From assembly GCA_003158585.1 (NCBI GenBank), contig PMKE01000071.1, positions 81,191-145,190 of the forward strand: 64,000 bases of DNA. The letters are read 5' to 3'. The translations under genes were made by a program, and so were the position numbers. Below the pieces are notes generated by a model. It saw only the letters and a program-made list of their open reading frames with translations. It did not search any database and was not told the DNA's origin. This document shows, piece by piece, positions 1 through 11,069 of this stretch; position 1 is the stretch's first letter, and every line of letters begins with the position of its first letter. This stretch comes from Alphaproteobacteria bacterium (GTDB lineage Bacteria; Pseudomonadota; Alphaproteobacteria; Micropepsales; Micropepsaceae).

Positions 1-510
1 CAGGATTTCGCCCGCGCCGTATTCGACGAGTTTGACTGCATGTTCGACGGCATCGAGCCCCGTGGGATTGCGTCCGCCGTGGGTGAAGACCTCGAACTTG
101 CCCGGCGACACCTGTTTGGCGTCGACCGCCGCGACGATGCATTGGCTGCCGAATTTCTCGGCCGCCTCGCGCACGAATTCCGGCCGGCGTACCGCTTCGG
201 TGTTGATCGAGACCTTGTCGGCGCCCGCCAGCAAAAGTGCGCGGATGTCTTCCAGGGTGCGCACGCCGCCGCCCACCGTCAGGGGCATGAAGCAGACGTC
301 CGCCGTGCGCCGCACCACGTCGAGCAGAATGCCGCGCTTCTCGTGGCTGGCCGTGATGTCGAGGAAGCACAGCTCGTCGGCGCCCATCTTGTCGTAGAGC
401 ATGGCCTGCTCGACGGGATCGCCCGCATCGCGCAGATCGACGAAATTGATGCCCTTGACGACGCGGCCGTCCTTTACGTCCAGGCAGGGAATGATGCGGA
501 TTTTCAGCAT
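1..510 (-). CDS. hisF: Imidazole glycerol phosphate synthase subunit HisF (3' end outside window)
   Basis: Reverse-strand translation from ATG at 510 begins [32 protein letters not shown], diagnostic for HisF; truncated at the window edge. Confidence 0.95.
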   Translation of the reverse strand, partial: MLKIRIIPCLDVKDGRVVKGINFVDLRDAGDPVEQAMLYDKMGADELCFLDITASHEKRGILLDVVRRTADVCFMPLTVGGGVRTLEDIRALLLAGADKVSINTEAVRRPEFVREAAEKFGSQCIVAAVDAKQVSPGKFEVFTHGGRNPTGLDAVEHAVKLVEYGAGEIL

Positions 511-1535
511 CAGCGCATCTTGCCCATTGCCGCCACGTTGAACAACGCCCGCGCACAGGCCGCTTCGGCCGGAACGGCGGTCGTCTTGCACAGCGCCTCG
601 GCCTCCAGGAGCAGGTCGAGCGCTTCGCCGAGGCGGGCTTCGTTCCATTTCCGGGCTTGAGCCTTGAAGGAATCGGTGCGCGAAAAATGCACCGGCGGGC
701 GCAGCTTCTTCATGGCGCCGTCGAGGCTTTCGCCGCGCGCCGTCTCCGCCTGCACCAGCATGAGGCGTTGGAAATGACTCATGGCCTGGCGCAGCACGGC
801 GACCGGGGAAACGTCCGAAACCCACAGCCGCTCCAGCGCCAGATCGAGGCGCGGCAGCTCGCCGGAGCCCGCCGCGTCGCAGGCTTCCTCCACCCGCGCT
901 TCTGCCTCGTCGCCCAGGGAGGCGCGAACGTCGTCGAGCGTCACCTGTTTCCGGCCGCGGACATAGAGAACGAGCTTCTCCAGTTCCCGCCGTGTGACGC
1001 CTCGATCCGATCCGAGGCGCGACACCGCATCGGCCAGCGCGTCGGGTGCGATGGCAAGTCCTTCGGCGCGCAAGGCATCGCGCACCACGTCGGAGAGATT
1101 GCGCGCGTTGTCGGCATAGCAGGCGATGGCGGCCCTGTCCCTGTCGTCCGTCTCAAACAGCTTGCGCAGGGTAGAGCCCTTGGCGAGATCGCCCGCCTCC
1201 ACCACGACCAGCGCGTCGCCCTTGGGATCGTCGAGGAAATCCTCGATCAGCCCGGCCAGGGCATTGGTGGCGCCGCGCACCCGCACCACACGCCGCCCGC
1301 CCAGCATGGAGATCGCCGCCGCCTCGTCGGAAAGCCGCGCCGGATCGTTCGTCAAAGTCTGTTCGTCGAGGTCGGAAACGCGGAAGGGATCGGATAGGTC
1401 CTCCACCACGGTCTTGAGCAGCGTCTCGCTGCGCTCGCGCGCCAGCCCCGCGTCCGGCCCGAACACCAGCACCGCCCGCAGCCCGCGCGGCGGATCTTTC
1501 GCGATGCGGTCCGCCTCCGAAGGTGCGACTTTCAT
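510..1535 (-). CDS. holA: DNA polymerase III subunit delta
   Basis: 341 aa ORF ([35 protein letters not shown]...) with HolA-like N-terminus; located after leuS-lptE as is typical. Confidence 0.88.
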   Translation of the reverse strand: MKVAPSEADRIAKDPPRGLRAVLVFGPDAGLARERSETLLKTVVEDLSDPFRVSDLDEQTLTNDPARLSDEAAAISMLGGRRVVRVRGATNALAGLIEDFLDDPKGDALVVVEAGDLAKGSTLRKLFETDDRDRAAIACYADNARNLSDVVRDALRAEGLAIAPDALADAVSRLGSDRGVTRRELEKLVLYVRGRKQVTLDDVRASLGDEAEARVEEACDAAGSGELPRLDLALERLWVSDVSPVAVLRQAMSHFQRLMLVQAETARGESLDGAMKKLRPPVHFSRTDSFKAQARKWNEARLGEALDLLLEAEALCKTTAVPAEAACARALFNVAAMGKMR

Positions 1536-2080
1536 TGCTTGGCTTGCTGCGCGAAATAAACGGCGAGGTCGATGCGGATACGGTCCGCGATGTCCTCCGC
1601 CGCGCGCTGGTCGGCGTCCTGCTGCACCGCCAGCGTCGCATAAGGCGAGGCGAGGACGTTATAGGAGGTCAGCCCGGTCTCGATGCCTTTGGTGACGACG
1701 GTGTTGGTTTTGACCTCGACCAGTTCGTATTCGGCGATCAGCGTGTCGTTGTAGCGGGTGATGGCCGTCTGGGTGGGGCAGCTGGGATCGAGGCAATCCG
1801 GTGGAATCCGTTGGCTCTGCACGCCGATGGCGGCGCTCTTCTGAGTGAGGCTGACGCGCAAGCGATAAGCGGCGCCCGCGGGTTCGCCTTTGCCGTCCAA
1901 CAGATCGATCAGCTGGTTGCGCATCTCAAAGCCGAGTCGATCGGGCACCGGCTCGACGTAAACGGATTGCAGGTGCTTCTGCATGCTGCCGTCAGGCATA
2001 TCGGGTACGGCGTAAAGCGGATGGAAACCGCATCCGGCGAGGAAGAGGCCGCAAGCGGCTATGGCCGCCGGCTTCATCAT
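1532..2080 (-). CDS. lptE: LPS assembly lipoprotein LptE
   Basis: Lipoprotein signal ...[16 protein letters not shown]; between leuS and holA. Confidence 0.85.
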   Translation of the reverse strand: MMKPAAIAACGLFLAGCGFHPLYAVPDMPDGSMQKHLQSVYVEPVPDRLGFEMRNQLIDLLDGKGEPAGAAYRLRVSLTQKSAAIGVQSQRIPPDCLDPSCPTQTAITRYNDTLIAEYELVEVKTNTVVTKGIETGLTSYNVLASPYATLAVQQDADQRAAEDIADRIRIDLAVYFAQQAKQ

Positions 2081-4611
2081 GCGACGATGTTCACGATGCG
2101 GTTCGGCACCACGATCACCTTCTTCGGCGGCCTGCCTTCCATCGCGCGTTTGACGGTTTCGAGTTCCAAAGCGGCCTTCTCCACTATGGCCTTATCGCAG
2201 TCGGGCGGCACGGAAACGGTGCCGCGCAGCTTGCCGTTCACCTGTACCGCGATGGTGACGGTGTCGGCCGCCACCAGCGCCGGATCGGCCTTGGGCCACA
2301 TGGCCGTGGCGACGAAAGGTTGGTGGCCCAGCGTCTCCCAGCAGCTTTCCGCCAGATGCGGCATCATCGGTCCGATCAGCAGCACCAGCGCCTCCAGCGC
2401 TTCGCGGCGCACCGGCCCCGGCGCGTCCGCCGCCGCACTTATAGCATTGACCAGAGTGTAAATCTGCGCCACGGCGCGATTGAAACGCAAAGCGGCCAGA
2501 TCCTCCGTCACCGCCGCGATCGCCCGGTGGGTGGCGCGCCGCAGTTCCGAGGCGTCTTCGCCCGCGGACGTGCCGGGCGGCGGCAGGTTTTCCGCCTCGC
2601 TCACCAGCCGCCAGATGCGCTGCACGAACTTCCAGCAGGAATCGGCGCCCTCGGCGGTCCATTCGACATCGCGCTCGGGCGGAGTGTCGGACAGCATGAA
2701 CCAGCGGATGGTGTCGGCGCCGAAGATGTCGATGATGGTTTCGGGCGCCACCACGTTCTTCTTGGATTTCGACATCTTCTCGGAGGGGCCGACATTGATC
2801 GCTTCGTTTGTGCCTTTGAGGAAGGTACCGCCGTCCCGCTTTTCGACGGAATCGGGCGCCAGCCAGTTGCCGGCCTGATCCTTGTAGGTCTCGTGGCAGA
2901 CCATGCCCTGGGTGAAGAGGCCGGCGAAGGGTTCCTCGACCTTGATGTAACCCGCCTTCTTCATGGCGCGCATGAAGAAGCGCGCATAAAGCAGATGAAG
3001 GATCGCGTGCTCGATGCCGCCGATATACTGGTCGACCGGCAGCCAGTAATCGACCGCGGCGCGGTTCACCGGCTCGGGCGCCGTCGTGTCGCAGAAGCGC
3101 GCGAAGTACCAGGAGGAGTCCACGAAGGTATCGAGCGTGTCGGTGTCGCGCACCGCATCGCCGCCGCATTTGGGGCACAGCACGTTCTTCCAGGTCGCCT
3201 GTGCGTCCAGCGGATTGCCCTTGACGTTGAAGGCAATGTTGTCCGGCAGCTTGATCGGCAGGTCGGAGTCCTTCACCGGTACGACGCCGCATTTGACGCA
3301 ATGGACCATGGGGATGGGGCAGCCCCAAGGCCGCTGGCGCGACACCAGCCAGTCGCGCAAGCGGTACTGCACCGTGCGCGTGGCGCGGCCCTGCGATTCC
3401 AGACGCCTGGCCACTTCGTCCTTGGCTTCTTCCACACTCATCCCGTCCAGGAAGCGCGAATTGGCGAGACGGCCCGGCCCCACATAGGCCTCGTCGCCGA
3501 TCTCGAATTTTTTGGCGTCGGCATCTTCGGGGATCACCACGGGGACGACGGGCAGCCGGTACTTGCGGCAGAAATCGAGGTCGCGCTGGTCGTGCGCCGG
3601 GCAACCGAAGATGGCGCCCGTGCCGTAGGCCATCAGCACGAAATTGGCGACATAGACCGGCAGCTTCCAGCTGGGATCGAAGGGATGGGCGGCGGTGAGG
3701 CCGGTGTCGTAGCCCTGCTTCTCGGCCTTTTCGATGGTCTCCTCGGCGGTGCCGATGCGCCGGCACTCGGCCACGAAGGCGGCCAGGCGCCCGTCCTGCT
3801 TCGCCAGTTCCTCCGTCAGCGGATGATCCGGCGACAGCGCCAGGAAGCTGGCGCCGAACAGCGTGTCGGGCCGCGTCGAGAACACCTCCACGTCCCGTCC
3901 GTTCGACAGCGAGAAGGAGAAGCGCAGGCCCTCCGAGCGGCCGATCCAGTTCTTCTGCATCAGCCGGACCTTCTCCGGCCAGCGTTCCAGCCCGTCGAGC
4001 GCATCCAGCAATTCGTCGGAGTAGGCGGTGATCTTGAGGAACCACTGCGACAGCTTCTTGCGCTCGACCAGGGCGCCCGAGCGCCAGCCGCGCCCGTCGA
4101 TCACCTGCTCGTTGGCCAGCACCGTCTGGTCGACGGGGTCCCAGTTGACGTCGGCTTCGCTGCGATAGACCAGGCCCTCGCGATAGAAGTCGAGGAACAG
4201 CTTCTGTTCGTGCTTGTAGTATCCGGGATCGCAGGTGGCGATTTCGCGTGTCCAGTCGAGCGACAGCCCCATCTCGTTGAGCTGTTCCTTCATCGCCGCG
4301 ATGTTGGCGTAGGTCCAGTCGCGCGGGGATACGCCCTTCTCGCGCGCCGCGTTCTCGGCGGGCAGGCCGAAGGCGTCCCAGCCCATTGGATGCAGCACGT
4401 TGAAGCCCTGCGCCCGCTTGAAGCGGGCGAGCACGTCGCCCATCGTGTAGTTGCGCACATGGCCGATATGGATGCGCCCCGACGGATAGGGGAACATCTC
4501 CAGCACGTAGCATTTGGGGCGCGCCCGGTCGGCGGGCGTCAAAAAGACGCGCGCCTCGTTCCACGCCGCTTGCCAGCGCTTTTCGGATTCCTTGGCATTG
4601 TAGCGCGCCAT
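2077..4611 (-). CDS. leuS: Leucyl-tRNA synthetase
   Basis: 844 aa; HIGH-type motif ([14 protein letters not shown]) and KMSKS motif ([11 protein letters not shown]). Confidence 0.98.
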   Translation of the reverse strand: MARYNAKESEKRWQAAWNEARVFLTPADRARPKCYVLEMFPYPSGRIHIGHVRNYTMGDVLARFKRAQGFNVLHPMGWDAFGLPAENAAREKGVSPRDWTYANIAAMKEQLNEMGLSLDWTREIATCDPGYYKHEQKLFLDFYREGLVYRSEADVNWDPVDQTVLANEQVIDGRGWRSGALVERKKLSQWFLKITAYSDELLDALDGLERWPEKVRLMQKNWIGRSEGLRFSFSLSNGRDVEVFSTRPDTLFGASFLALSPDHPLTEELAKQDGRLAAFVAECRRIGTAEETIEKAEKQGYDTGLTAAHPFDPSWKLPVYVANFVLMAYGTGAIFGCPAHDQRDLDFCRKYRLPVVPVVIPEDADAKKFEIGDEAYVGPGRLANSRFLDGMSVEEAKDEVARRLESQGRATRTVQYRLRDWLVSRQRPWGCPIPMVHCVKCGVVPVKDSDLPIKLPDNIAFNVKGNPLDAQATWKNVLCPKCGGDAVRDTDTLDTFVDSSWYFARFCDTTAPEPVNRAAVDYWLPVDQYIGGIEHAILHLLYARFFMRAMKKAGYIKVEEPFAGLFTQGMVCHETYKDQAGNWLAPDSVEKRDGGTFLKGTNEAINVGPSEKMSKSKKNVVAPETIIDIFGADTIRWFMLSDTPPERDVEWTAEGADSCWKFVQRIWRLVSEAENLPPPGTSAGEDASELRRATHRAIAAVTEDLAALRFNRAVAQIYTLVNAISAAADAPGPVRREALEALVLLIGPMMPHLAESCWETLGHQPFVATAMWPKADPALVAADTVTIAVQVNGKLRGTVSVPPDCDKAIVEKAALELETVKRAMEGRPPKKVIVVPNRIVNIVA

Positions 4612-4691
4612 TCTCGTCTAACTTCCCTGTTCAAAGCGGATGTATTGCGCGAATTGCGCAGCCATTTCCAGTGTCAGGAATGAAAGAGGCT

Positions 4692-5147
4692 TCAGTCGTG
4701 CGGCGACTGCGTGGCGAGCCAAAGCTCGCGGGCGCGCGTCAGGATAGCGTCCGTCAGCTTGGTGGCGGTATCGGGATTGACCTGGGCGTCGGCCCAGGTG
4801 CCGTCAGCCGCCTTGGTCTGGCGGAATACGGCGACCTTGATACCGTCGGCGCGCAGGTGGCGGTCCAGGATGTAGACTGTGACCTTCAGTCGCTCGGTGG
4901 GATTCTGCGGCGACGAATACCAGTCGGTGATGATCACCCCGCCGAACGGGTCGGGCGTCGAGGCGAGCGGCATGAAAGAGAGCGTGTCCAGGCTGGCGTG
5001 CCACAGATAGGAATTCACACCCAGGGTGCGCTGACCATTGTCGCTGGAAATGGCCGTGGTGCCTGTGTTGGTATCCTGAATGAAATCGCTGTCGGACGAA
5101 CCGCAGCCCGCCAGCAGCAGACCGCAAGCTATGATTGTTAAGGCTCG
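4692..5147 (-). CDS. DUF3576-type lipoprotein
   Basis: Lipobox LLLAGCGSSDSD and NSYLWHASLDTLSFMPLASTDPFGG-like segment; upstream neighbour of leuS. Internal Met used as start in place of the longer track ORF. Confidence 0.75.
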   Translation of the reverse strand, partial: RALTIIACGLLLAGCGSSDSDFIQDTNTGTTAISSDNGQRTLGVNSYLWHASLDTLSFMPLASTPDPFGGVIITDWYSSPQNPTERLKVTVYILDRHLRADGIKVAVFRQTKAADGTWADAQVNPDTATKLTDAILTRARELWLATQSPHD

Positions 5148-5297
5148 CATAGGGCCAAGTTCTCCGTTGGCGGGCACCGGCTTATAAAGGCACGGACCGT
5201 GCCGTGCAACGCGACGCGATATAGCCATCGCAGAAAGCCGCCATTATTATCAAGGTTTAAGAAACGGCCGGAATACCCGGGCTGAAAGAGTGGGGTC

Positions 5298-6473
5298 ATG
5301 AAAGCGGTTTTGCTCGCGTCGGCGGCTGCCCTGTTTGTCGTGCCCGCGGCCGCGGGCGACTGGACCGTCGATCCCTGGACCGCGGATTTCTCGCACTACA
5401 GCGTTTCGGTGGGCGGCAAGGCGCACGGCACGCTGTTCTCGCCGGACCTGCCGTCCGTCCCGGGCTTCGACCAGCAATGGGCCAGCGGCCTTGCCGATCT
5501 CACGCTGCGCGTTCAGCGCGACTACGACAGCGGCTTGTCGCTGTCGCTCAAGGCCGGCTTCGAAGTTGCGCGCGACAAGCTGTCTTACGACAATTACGGC
5601 GGCGATCTGGTGCAGAAGGTCTACGCCGTCATGCAGACGGGCCTCGGCCGCGTCGAAGTAGGCATGATGGACGGGGCGGCCTATGCGCTGTCGGTAACAG
5701 GCCCGGTGGTCGACGACGCGACCAGCCTCGATAATGCGAATGCCAATTTTTTCCTCGATCCGTCCACCCGCCGCAACTTCACCGAGGTCTTCGCGCTGAA
5801 CAGTGCCGTCGAATCCTCGCTCAACTACGCCAAGATTTCCTATTACACGCCGCGGCTGTTCGGCATCCAGATCGGCATGTCCTTCACGCCGTCCGAGGGC
5901 AAAGAGGTCATCCCCTTCCTCAACAACGGGCCGCAGGTGGCAAACCGGCAGAAGAGCATCTGGGAAGGCGCGGTCAACTACAGCAACACCTTCGGGCGCC
6001 TGTCGGTCGGGGCCACCATCGCCGCCTCCGTCGGTCACGGCGACCGCAAGACCCCCGGTCATGCGGGTCTCACCGAATGGGGCACTGGCGTCCAGCTCGA
6101 TTACGACCTCAACGACGACATGAAGCTGTCGGTCGGCGGCGCCTGGCGCCGCTCTAACACCTATGCCTTCGATATCAACGACGCATTGGCGACGGGCGTT
6201 ACCGAAAGCACCCATCTGAGCACGACGCTGACCTGGGGCTCCTGGATTGTGGGCGGCGAGTTGGGCAGCGGCACGGCCGACGGAGGGTTGCTGGCGCCGG
6301 TCATCGGCGTGTTCGGCACTCAGGCCTCGCTCGGCTACGTCATCAACACCAATCTTCAGGCCACTTTCGGCTGGCAGGAACTGCGCTACAGCCGTAATGC
6401 GGGCGTGTTCTACGACGGCAGCCAACGCATCCGCATGGACGCGGTGTTCTTCCATCTGAATCTGCACGTTTGA
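5298..6473 (+). CDS. Porin-like outer membrane protein
   Basis: 391 aa, signal peptide MKAVLLASAAALFVVPAAAG, alternating beta-barrel pattern (VGATIAASVGHGDRKT, GVQLDYDLNDDMKLSVGGAWRRS). Confidence 0.7.
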   Translation: MKAVLLASAAALFVVPAAAGDWTVDPWTADFSHYSVSVGGKAHGTLFSPDLPSVPGFDQQWASGLADLTLRVQRDYDSGLSLSLKAGFEVARDKLSYDNYGGDLVQKVYAVMQTGLGRVEVGMMDGAAYALSVTGPVVDDATSLDNANANFFLDPSTRRNFTEVFALNSAVESSLNYAKISYYTPRLFGIQIGMSFTPSEGKEVIPFLNNGPQVANRQKSIWEGAVNYSNTFGRLSVGATIAASVGHGDRKTPGHAGLTEWGTGVQLDYDLNDDMKLSVGGAWRRSNTYAFDINDALATGVTESTHLSTTLTWGSWIVGGELGSGTADGGLLAPVIGVFGTQASLGYVINTNLQATFGWQELRYSRNAGVFYDGSQRIRMDAVFFHLNLHV

Positions 6474-6480
6474 AAAGCTG

Positions 6481-7029
6481 CTAGAAGTCGCTCGCCCGCA
6501 GCACCGATTTCAGTCTGATCCCGGCCTTTTGCAGTGCTTCGTGGGCGCCTTCTTCGCGATCGACGATCACCAGGGCGCTTTCGACGGTGGCGCCTGCGGC
6601 GCGCGCCGTTTCCGCCGTTTTCAGGATCGAGCCGCCGCTGGTTGCCACATCATCGACGATCATCACGCGCTTGCCCGACAAGGATTCACCCGTCGCAAGA
6701 CCTTCGACGAGATCCTGGGTGCCGTGATCCTTGGTCTGTTTGCGCACGAAGAAGGTTTTGACCGGCTTGCCGTCTGCATGGCTCAAGGCCGCGATGCAGG
6801 CGATCACCGGCACCGCGCCCATTTCCAGCCCGCCTACGTAATCGACGTTCTCTTCCCAGATTCGCGCGAGCAAGGCGCGGGCGGCAAGATGGGCGCCTTC
6901 CGGCGACATCATGGTCGGCTTGAGGTTGAAGTAGAAATTGCTCTCCGCCCCCGACGAAAGGCGGAAATGCCCGCGGCGGAACGAGCGCTGCCGGATCACT
7001 TCGAGCAGCCGGGAATCGACATCGGACAA
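6481..7029 (-). CDS. pyrE: Orotate phosphoribosyltransferase
   Basis: 182 aa; PRPP motif VMIVDDVATSGGSILKTAE. Confidence 0.9.
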   Translation of the reverse strand: MSDVDSRLLEVIRQRSFRRGHFRLSSGAESNFYFNLKPTMMSPEGAHLAARALLARIWEENVDYVGGLEMGAVPVIACIAALSHADGKPVKTFFVRKQTKDHGTQDLVEGLATGESLSGKRVMIVDDVATSGGSILKTAETARAAGATVESALVIVDREEGAHEALQKAGIRLKSVLRASDF

Positions 7030-7085
7030 ATCAGGTCTCCTTCGGCCCGCAGAATCGATGGCCGGGCGTTGCGGGTCAACCTCTT

Positions 7086-7679
7086 TCAGACGGCGAGCGC
7101 GCCGACTGCCGCGATTCCGCAGAAGGCGGAAAGCAATGCTGCGTTCCGCGCCCCGATTCCGCCCAGGGCATAGACCGGAACTTTCGCCTGCCGCGCCATG
7201 AGATTGGCGCGCGCAGCGCCCAAAGCAGCCAGGCCGGGATGGCTTGCCGTCGGAAACACCGGCGACAGGAAAACCGCGTCCGCATCTTTCGCCCGACGCA
7301 AAGCGGAAAAGGAATGTGCGGACGCGGTTATCAGCAATCCGCCGCGCGCGCGCAAGGAGGCAGCCTCGCCGATCTGCGCTTCCGGCAGATGCACGCCGTG
7401 GGCGCCGCAGGCCCGTGCCAGCGCCGCATCCCCGGCGATCAGCACCGTCAGCTTCCGTGCCCGGGCAATCTTCATAACGGCGAAAGCGAGCGCCCTTCGC
7501 CGCCCGGCCTCGCGGGCCCGCACCACCACCATGCTGCCGGGGGGCAGGGCGCGCGCCGCGGCCAGGGGATCGGGCAGGCGCTCGTCGTCCGTCAGCAGCG
7601 CCAGCGGCGAAATCCCGCTCTGCGCGGCCAAACGCATTGCCGCCCTTGCCAGTCCGATGCGCGACAAGCTATCGCTCAT
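7086..7679 (-). CDS. Thiamine phosphate synthase/TenI family protein
   Basis: HGVHLPEAQIGEA...ITASAHS...AVFLSPVFPTASHPGLAALG, ThiE/TenI signature. Confidence 0.8.
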   Translation of the reverse strand: MSDSLSRIGLARAAMRLAAQSGISPLALLTDDERLPDPLAAARALPPGSMVVVRAREAGRRRALAFAVMKIARARKLTVLIAGDAALARACGAHGVHLPEAQIGEAASLRARGGLLITASAHSFSALRRAKDADAVFLSPVFPTASHPGLAALGAARANLMARQAKVPVYALGGIGARNAALLSAFCGIAAVGALAV

Positions 7680-7681
7680 CC

Positions 7682-8353
7682 ATGTCCCTTCCGGCCGAGA
7701 CGGTTGCCGAGAATCTCCGCCGCATCCTGGCGCGCATCGAGGCGGCGCGAAAGGGTGCCGTCAAACCGGCACCGTTCACCAGTCTCGTGGCCATCAGCAA
7801 GCTGCACGGCGAAGACACCATCCGTCCCGTGATGGAAGCCGGGCACCGCATCTTCGGCGAGAATCGCGTGCAGGAGGCGCTCGCCAAATGGCCCGCCTTG
7901 AAGCGCGAATTCCCCGACATCGAACTGCACATGACCGGCCCGCTGCAGACCAACAAGGTGCGCGAGGCCGTCGGGCTGTTCGATGCGATCGTTGTCGATC
8001 GTTCGAAACTGGCGCATGCCTTGAAAGCCGAGATCGACAAGAGCGGGCGCAATCCTCTCGTCTTCATCCAGGTAAACACCGGCGAGGAGCCGCAGAAGGC
8101 CGGCATCGCGCCGCAGGACGCACCTCAGTTGATCGCGGAAGCGCGCGGCCTCGGGCTGAATCTTGCCGGATTGATGTGCGTGCCTCCCTTCGAAGAAGCG
8201 CCTGCGCCGCATTTTGCACTGCTTGCCAAGCTCGCCGCCGAGGCGGGGCTCGACCGGCTCAGCATGGGGATGAGCGACGATTTCGAGACGGCGATCCGCT
8301 TCGGTGCCACGCATGTGCGCATCGGCACAGCGATCTTCGGAGAACGGAGCTAG
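7682..8353 (+). CDS. YggS/PROSC family pyridoxal phosphate homeostasis protein
   Basis: ISKLHGEDTIRPVMEAGHRIFGENRVQEALAKW...MGMSDDFETAIRFGATHVRIGTAIFG. Confidence 0.92.
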   Translation: MSLPAETVAENLRRILARIEAARKGAVKPAPFTSLVAISKLHGEDTIRPVMEAGHRIFGENRVQEALAKWPALKREFPDIELHMTGPLQTNKVREAVGLFDAIVVDRSKLAHALKAEIDKSGRNPLVFIQVNTGEEPQKAGIAPQDAPQLIAEARGLGLNLAGLMCVPPFEEAPAPHFALLAKLAAEAGLDRLSMGMSDDFETAIRFGATHVRIGTAIFGERS

Positions 8354-8871
8354 TAAAGCTGTTCGCTGCGGTCGATGGCGCGGCCATAGGCGAAGATGGC
8401 GCGCTGGGCGGTGTCGGCATCGATGCCCTTGCTGTTCAAGCTGCTCGCCAGGGCCGCAACGTCGGGAGCGGAAATGCTAATGGCGCTCGCCGGTGTCACG
8501 CTTGCGGGCGCTTGCGCGACGGTGCTCTCCGCTTTGTCGTCGCCCATCACCATGGCGTAGACCGTGTCGCCCACGTCCTTGCCGGTGATCTCCTGGAACA
8601 GCACGTCGCCCAGCGAGGTGAAGAAGCCGATCATCCCGCCGTACAGCGTGTCGCCCGCGACTTTCTCGGGAATGTCGATCTGATCGCCCGTAAGGTGCCG
8701 GTAGAGGGTCGAGATCACCGGGATATGTTGCAGCGGATTGATGACGTCGAGGACGTCCGCGAAGGAGAAGCCGCTCTCGTCCGCAGGCGTTTTAGCCGCC
8801 GCCGGGGCAGAGCCTTGGGCGATGGGATTGGTCACATGAGCGGAAAAGTCGATTCCCGGCATGACCTGCAT
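8350..8871 (-). CDS. Hypothetical protein
   Basis: ORF MQVMPGIDFSAHVTNPIAQ...; track ORF extends to 8958; convergent overlap with yggS. Confidence 0.55.
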   Translation of the reverse strand: MQVMPGIDFSAHVTNPIAQGSAPAAAKTPADESGFSFADVLDVINPLQHIPVISTLYRHLTGDQIDIPEKVAGDTLYGGMIGFFTSLGDVLFQEITGKDVGDTVYAMVMGDDKAESTVAQAPASVTPASAISISAPDVAALASSLNSKGIDADTAQRAIFAYGRAIDRSEQLY

Positions 8872-8976
8872 CAAGCAAGCACCTTGCCAGCCCCGTACCC
8901 CGCGTATTCCGCCTTTCCGCCTACGCACCCGGCAGGAATTGCCGCCCGCCGCGGTCATTTCGGTTAGAAAAACCGA

Positions 8977-10089
8977 CTAGAAGAGATGCCCCGCCTTCTC
9001 GGCTTTGGCCTTGAGATAGGCGCGGTTGTGTTTGTTGCCGGGGATAACGAGCGGCACGCGCTCGCGCACCTCGATCCCCGCCGCCGTCAGTCCCGCCACT
9101 TTATCCGGATTGTTGGTGATGAGGCGCACCGATCTGTAGCCGAGCAGCGACAGCATCCGCGCGGCCACGTCGTAGAGCCGCTCGTCGGCTTCGAAGCCGA
9201 GCCGCTCGTTGGCTTCCAGTGTGTCGAAGCCTTGGTCCTGAAGGCGATAGGCGCGCAGCTTGTTGATCAGCCCAATGCCGCGGCCCTCCTGTGCCAGATA
9301 GAGCAGCACGCCGCCGCCCGCCTTGGAGATCGTCTCGACGGCGCAGCGCAACTGCGCCCCGCAATCGCATTTCAGCGAGCCGAGCAGGTCGCCGGTGAAG
9401 CATTCCGAATGCAGGCGCGTCAGCACCGGCTCGCCGCTCGGCGGCTGCCCGATGACGACGGCATAATTCTCCGGCGCGCCGTCGCCGGCGCGGAAGGCCA
9501 CCAGCTCCGCCTGCTCGGCGCCTTCCAGCGGCACGCGCGCCCGCGTCACGATCGAGAGCTTCGCCACCGTCTCGCCTTCGTAGGAGAGGATGTCGCCGAC
9601 CGGCACTTCGACGCCGTCGCGTAGCGCACCGCGCGTCACGACGGTCGCCGGCAACAGGCCCGCAAGCTTTGCCAGTTTCACCGAGGCGGCGAAGGCCCGC
9701 GGCAGTTTGCTGCGCACGGCTTGAAACGGACCCTTGAGCGGGGTGTCGAGGTCGGCGGTGGGATCGGCAATGGCGCGCAGTTGCTCCACGGTCTCGCCGC
9801 CGCGCAGCTTCAGGGCCACTACTTCGGCGGTGTAAAGGCGGATCTTCAAGGTGCGCGCCCGGGCGTGCGTCAGCACCAGCCAGGCATGTTCGAGTCGCGC
9901 GAGACGTTCCGCACTCAGCGTTTCCACTGCGAACATGCCGGTGACGCCCCGGTCCTTTAGACGCACCGGCCGGCCGGCCCTGAGTGCGTCCGTGCCCCTT
10001 GCCACACGGACAAGCCCGGAAGCGGGGGAATTACGGCGGGAACGGGAGGCTGGACGGGCGGAAGAGCGCATGCACCTTTCCCAATACAC
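8977..10089 (-). CDS. ribA: GTP cyclohydrolase II
   Basis: SECFTGDLLGSLKCDCGAQLRCA...YLAQEGRGIGLINKLRAYRLQD, complete RibA signature. Confidence 0.93.
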   Translation of the reverse strand: MYWERCMRSSARPASRSRRNSPASGLVRVARGTDALRAGRPVRLKDRGVTGMFAVETLSAERLARLEHAWLVLTHARARTLKIRLYTAEVVALKLRGGETVEQLRAIADPTADLDTPLKGPFQAVRSKLPRAFAASVKLAKLAGLLPATVVTRGALRDGVEVPVGDILSYEGETVAKLSIVTRARVPLEGAEQAELVAFRAGDGAPENYAVVIGQPPSGEPVLTRLHSECFTGDLLGSLKCDCGAQLRCAVETISKAGGGVLLYLAQEGRGIGLINKLRAYRLQDQGFDTLEANERLGFEADERLYDVAARMLSLLGYRSVRLITNNPDKVAGLTAAGIEVRERVPLVIPGNKHNRAYLKAKAEKAGHLF

Positions 10090-10150
10090 CAGCGCCCGGA
10101 AACCGGGTAGAGTGCCGCCCCGCTTCGCAACCCCCCGGATGATATTTCAC

Positions 10151-10834
10151 ATGTCCAGCGCCAAGCGCGTCCTCTTGGTGGAAGACGATGCCATGCTGAG
10201 CGCCTCCCTGGCCGAGCAGCTCACCGAGGAGGCCTCTTATGCGGTCGTGGCGGTCGGCGATTGCGCCGCCGCACGCAGCGCCGCCGCGGACGGGCTCTAC
10301 GAATTCATAATCCTCGACGTCGGCCTGCCGGACGGCGACGGCCGCGAGCTTTGCTGGGAATTCCGCGCCAAGGGCGTCACTTGTCCTATCTTGCTGCTCA
10401 CTGCGGCGGCCGGCGACAGCGACACCATCAAGGGCCTCGATTCCGGCGCCAACGATTACGTCACCAAGCCCTTCCGCTTTGCAGTCCTCATGGCGCGCGT
10501 GCACGCCCAGCTGCGCAGCCACGACCACAGCGAAGAGGCGATGTACCGCATCGGTCCCTACACCTTCCGGCCCTCGGCCAAGCTCTTGCTCGACGAGAAG
10601 TCGCACAAGATCCGTCTGACCGAGAAGGAAACCAACATCCTCAAATACCTCTACCGCTGCGGCGAAACGGTGCCGCGCGAGACACTGCTCAACGAGGTCT
10701 GGGGCTACAATCCCGCCGTCACGACGCACACGCTGGAGACCCACATCTACCGTCTGCGCCAGAAGATCGAACAGAACCCCAGCGACGCCCGCATTCTGGT
10801 GACCGAAAGCGGCGGATACCGGCTGCTGCCGTGA
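10151..10834 (+). CDS. OmpR-family response regulator
   Basis: Receiver domain RVLLVEDDAMLS...IILDVGLPDGDG and winged-helix tail ETLLNEVWGYNPAVTTHTLETHIYRLRQKIE; alternative ATG at 10139. Confidence 0.93.
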   Translation: MSSAKRVLLVEDDAMLSASLAEQLTEEASYAVVAVGDCAAARSAAADGLYEFIILDVGLPDGDGRELCWEFRAKGVTCPILLLTAAAGDSDTIKGLDSGANDYVTKPFRFAVLMARVHAQLRSHDHSEEAMYRIGPYTFRPSAKLLLDEKSHKIRLTEKETNILKYLYRCGETVPRETLLNEVWGYNPAVTTHTLETHIYRLRQKIEQNPSDARILVTESGGYRLLP

Positions 10835-11069
10835 TGCCGCGCTCGCGAATCCGCCTGCGCGACGATGCGGGTTCTCCACATCAAAGGCGAGAAACCGCGA
10901 AGTTTTTTGGTTAAGATGGGCATTAAGGCGGCGGCCCAGCCGGGATGAACTCGTTGCTAGTTTGTTTCCCTTCCGGGGACGGACCCTGGGTCTGCAAAAT
11001 CGGCTCTCTGTGCGTAACAGTGGGAGCAGCCTATCTGTTGGAGCGGACATACAGTCTGTGGAGTTACAC

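Noticed and set aside
2320-4683. 787-aa plus-strand ORF opposite leuS
   Set aside because: Antisense artefact of high-GC codon bias; no recognisable domain, while the opposite frame is clear LeuRS
7198-8967. 589-aa plus-strand ORF across thiE-like and yggS genes
   Set aside because: Frame is low-complexity and overlaps two well-supported genes
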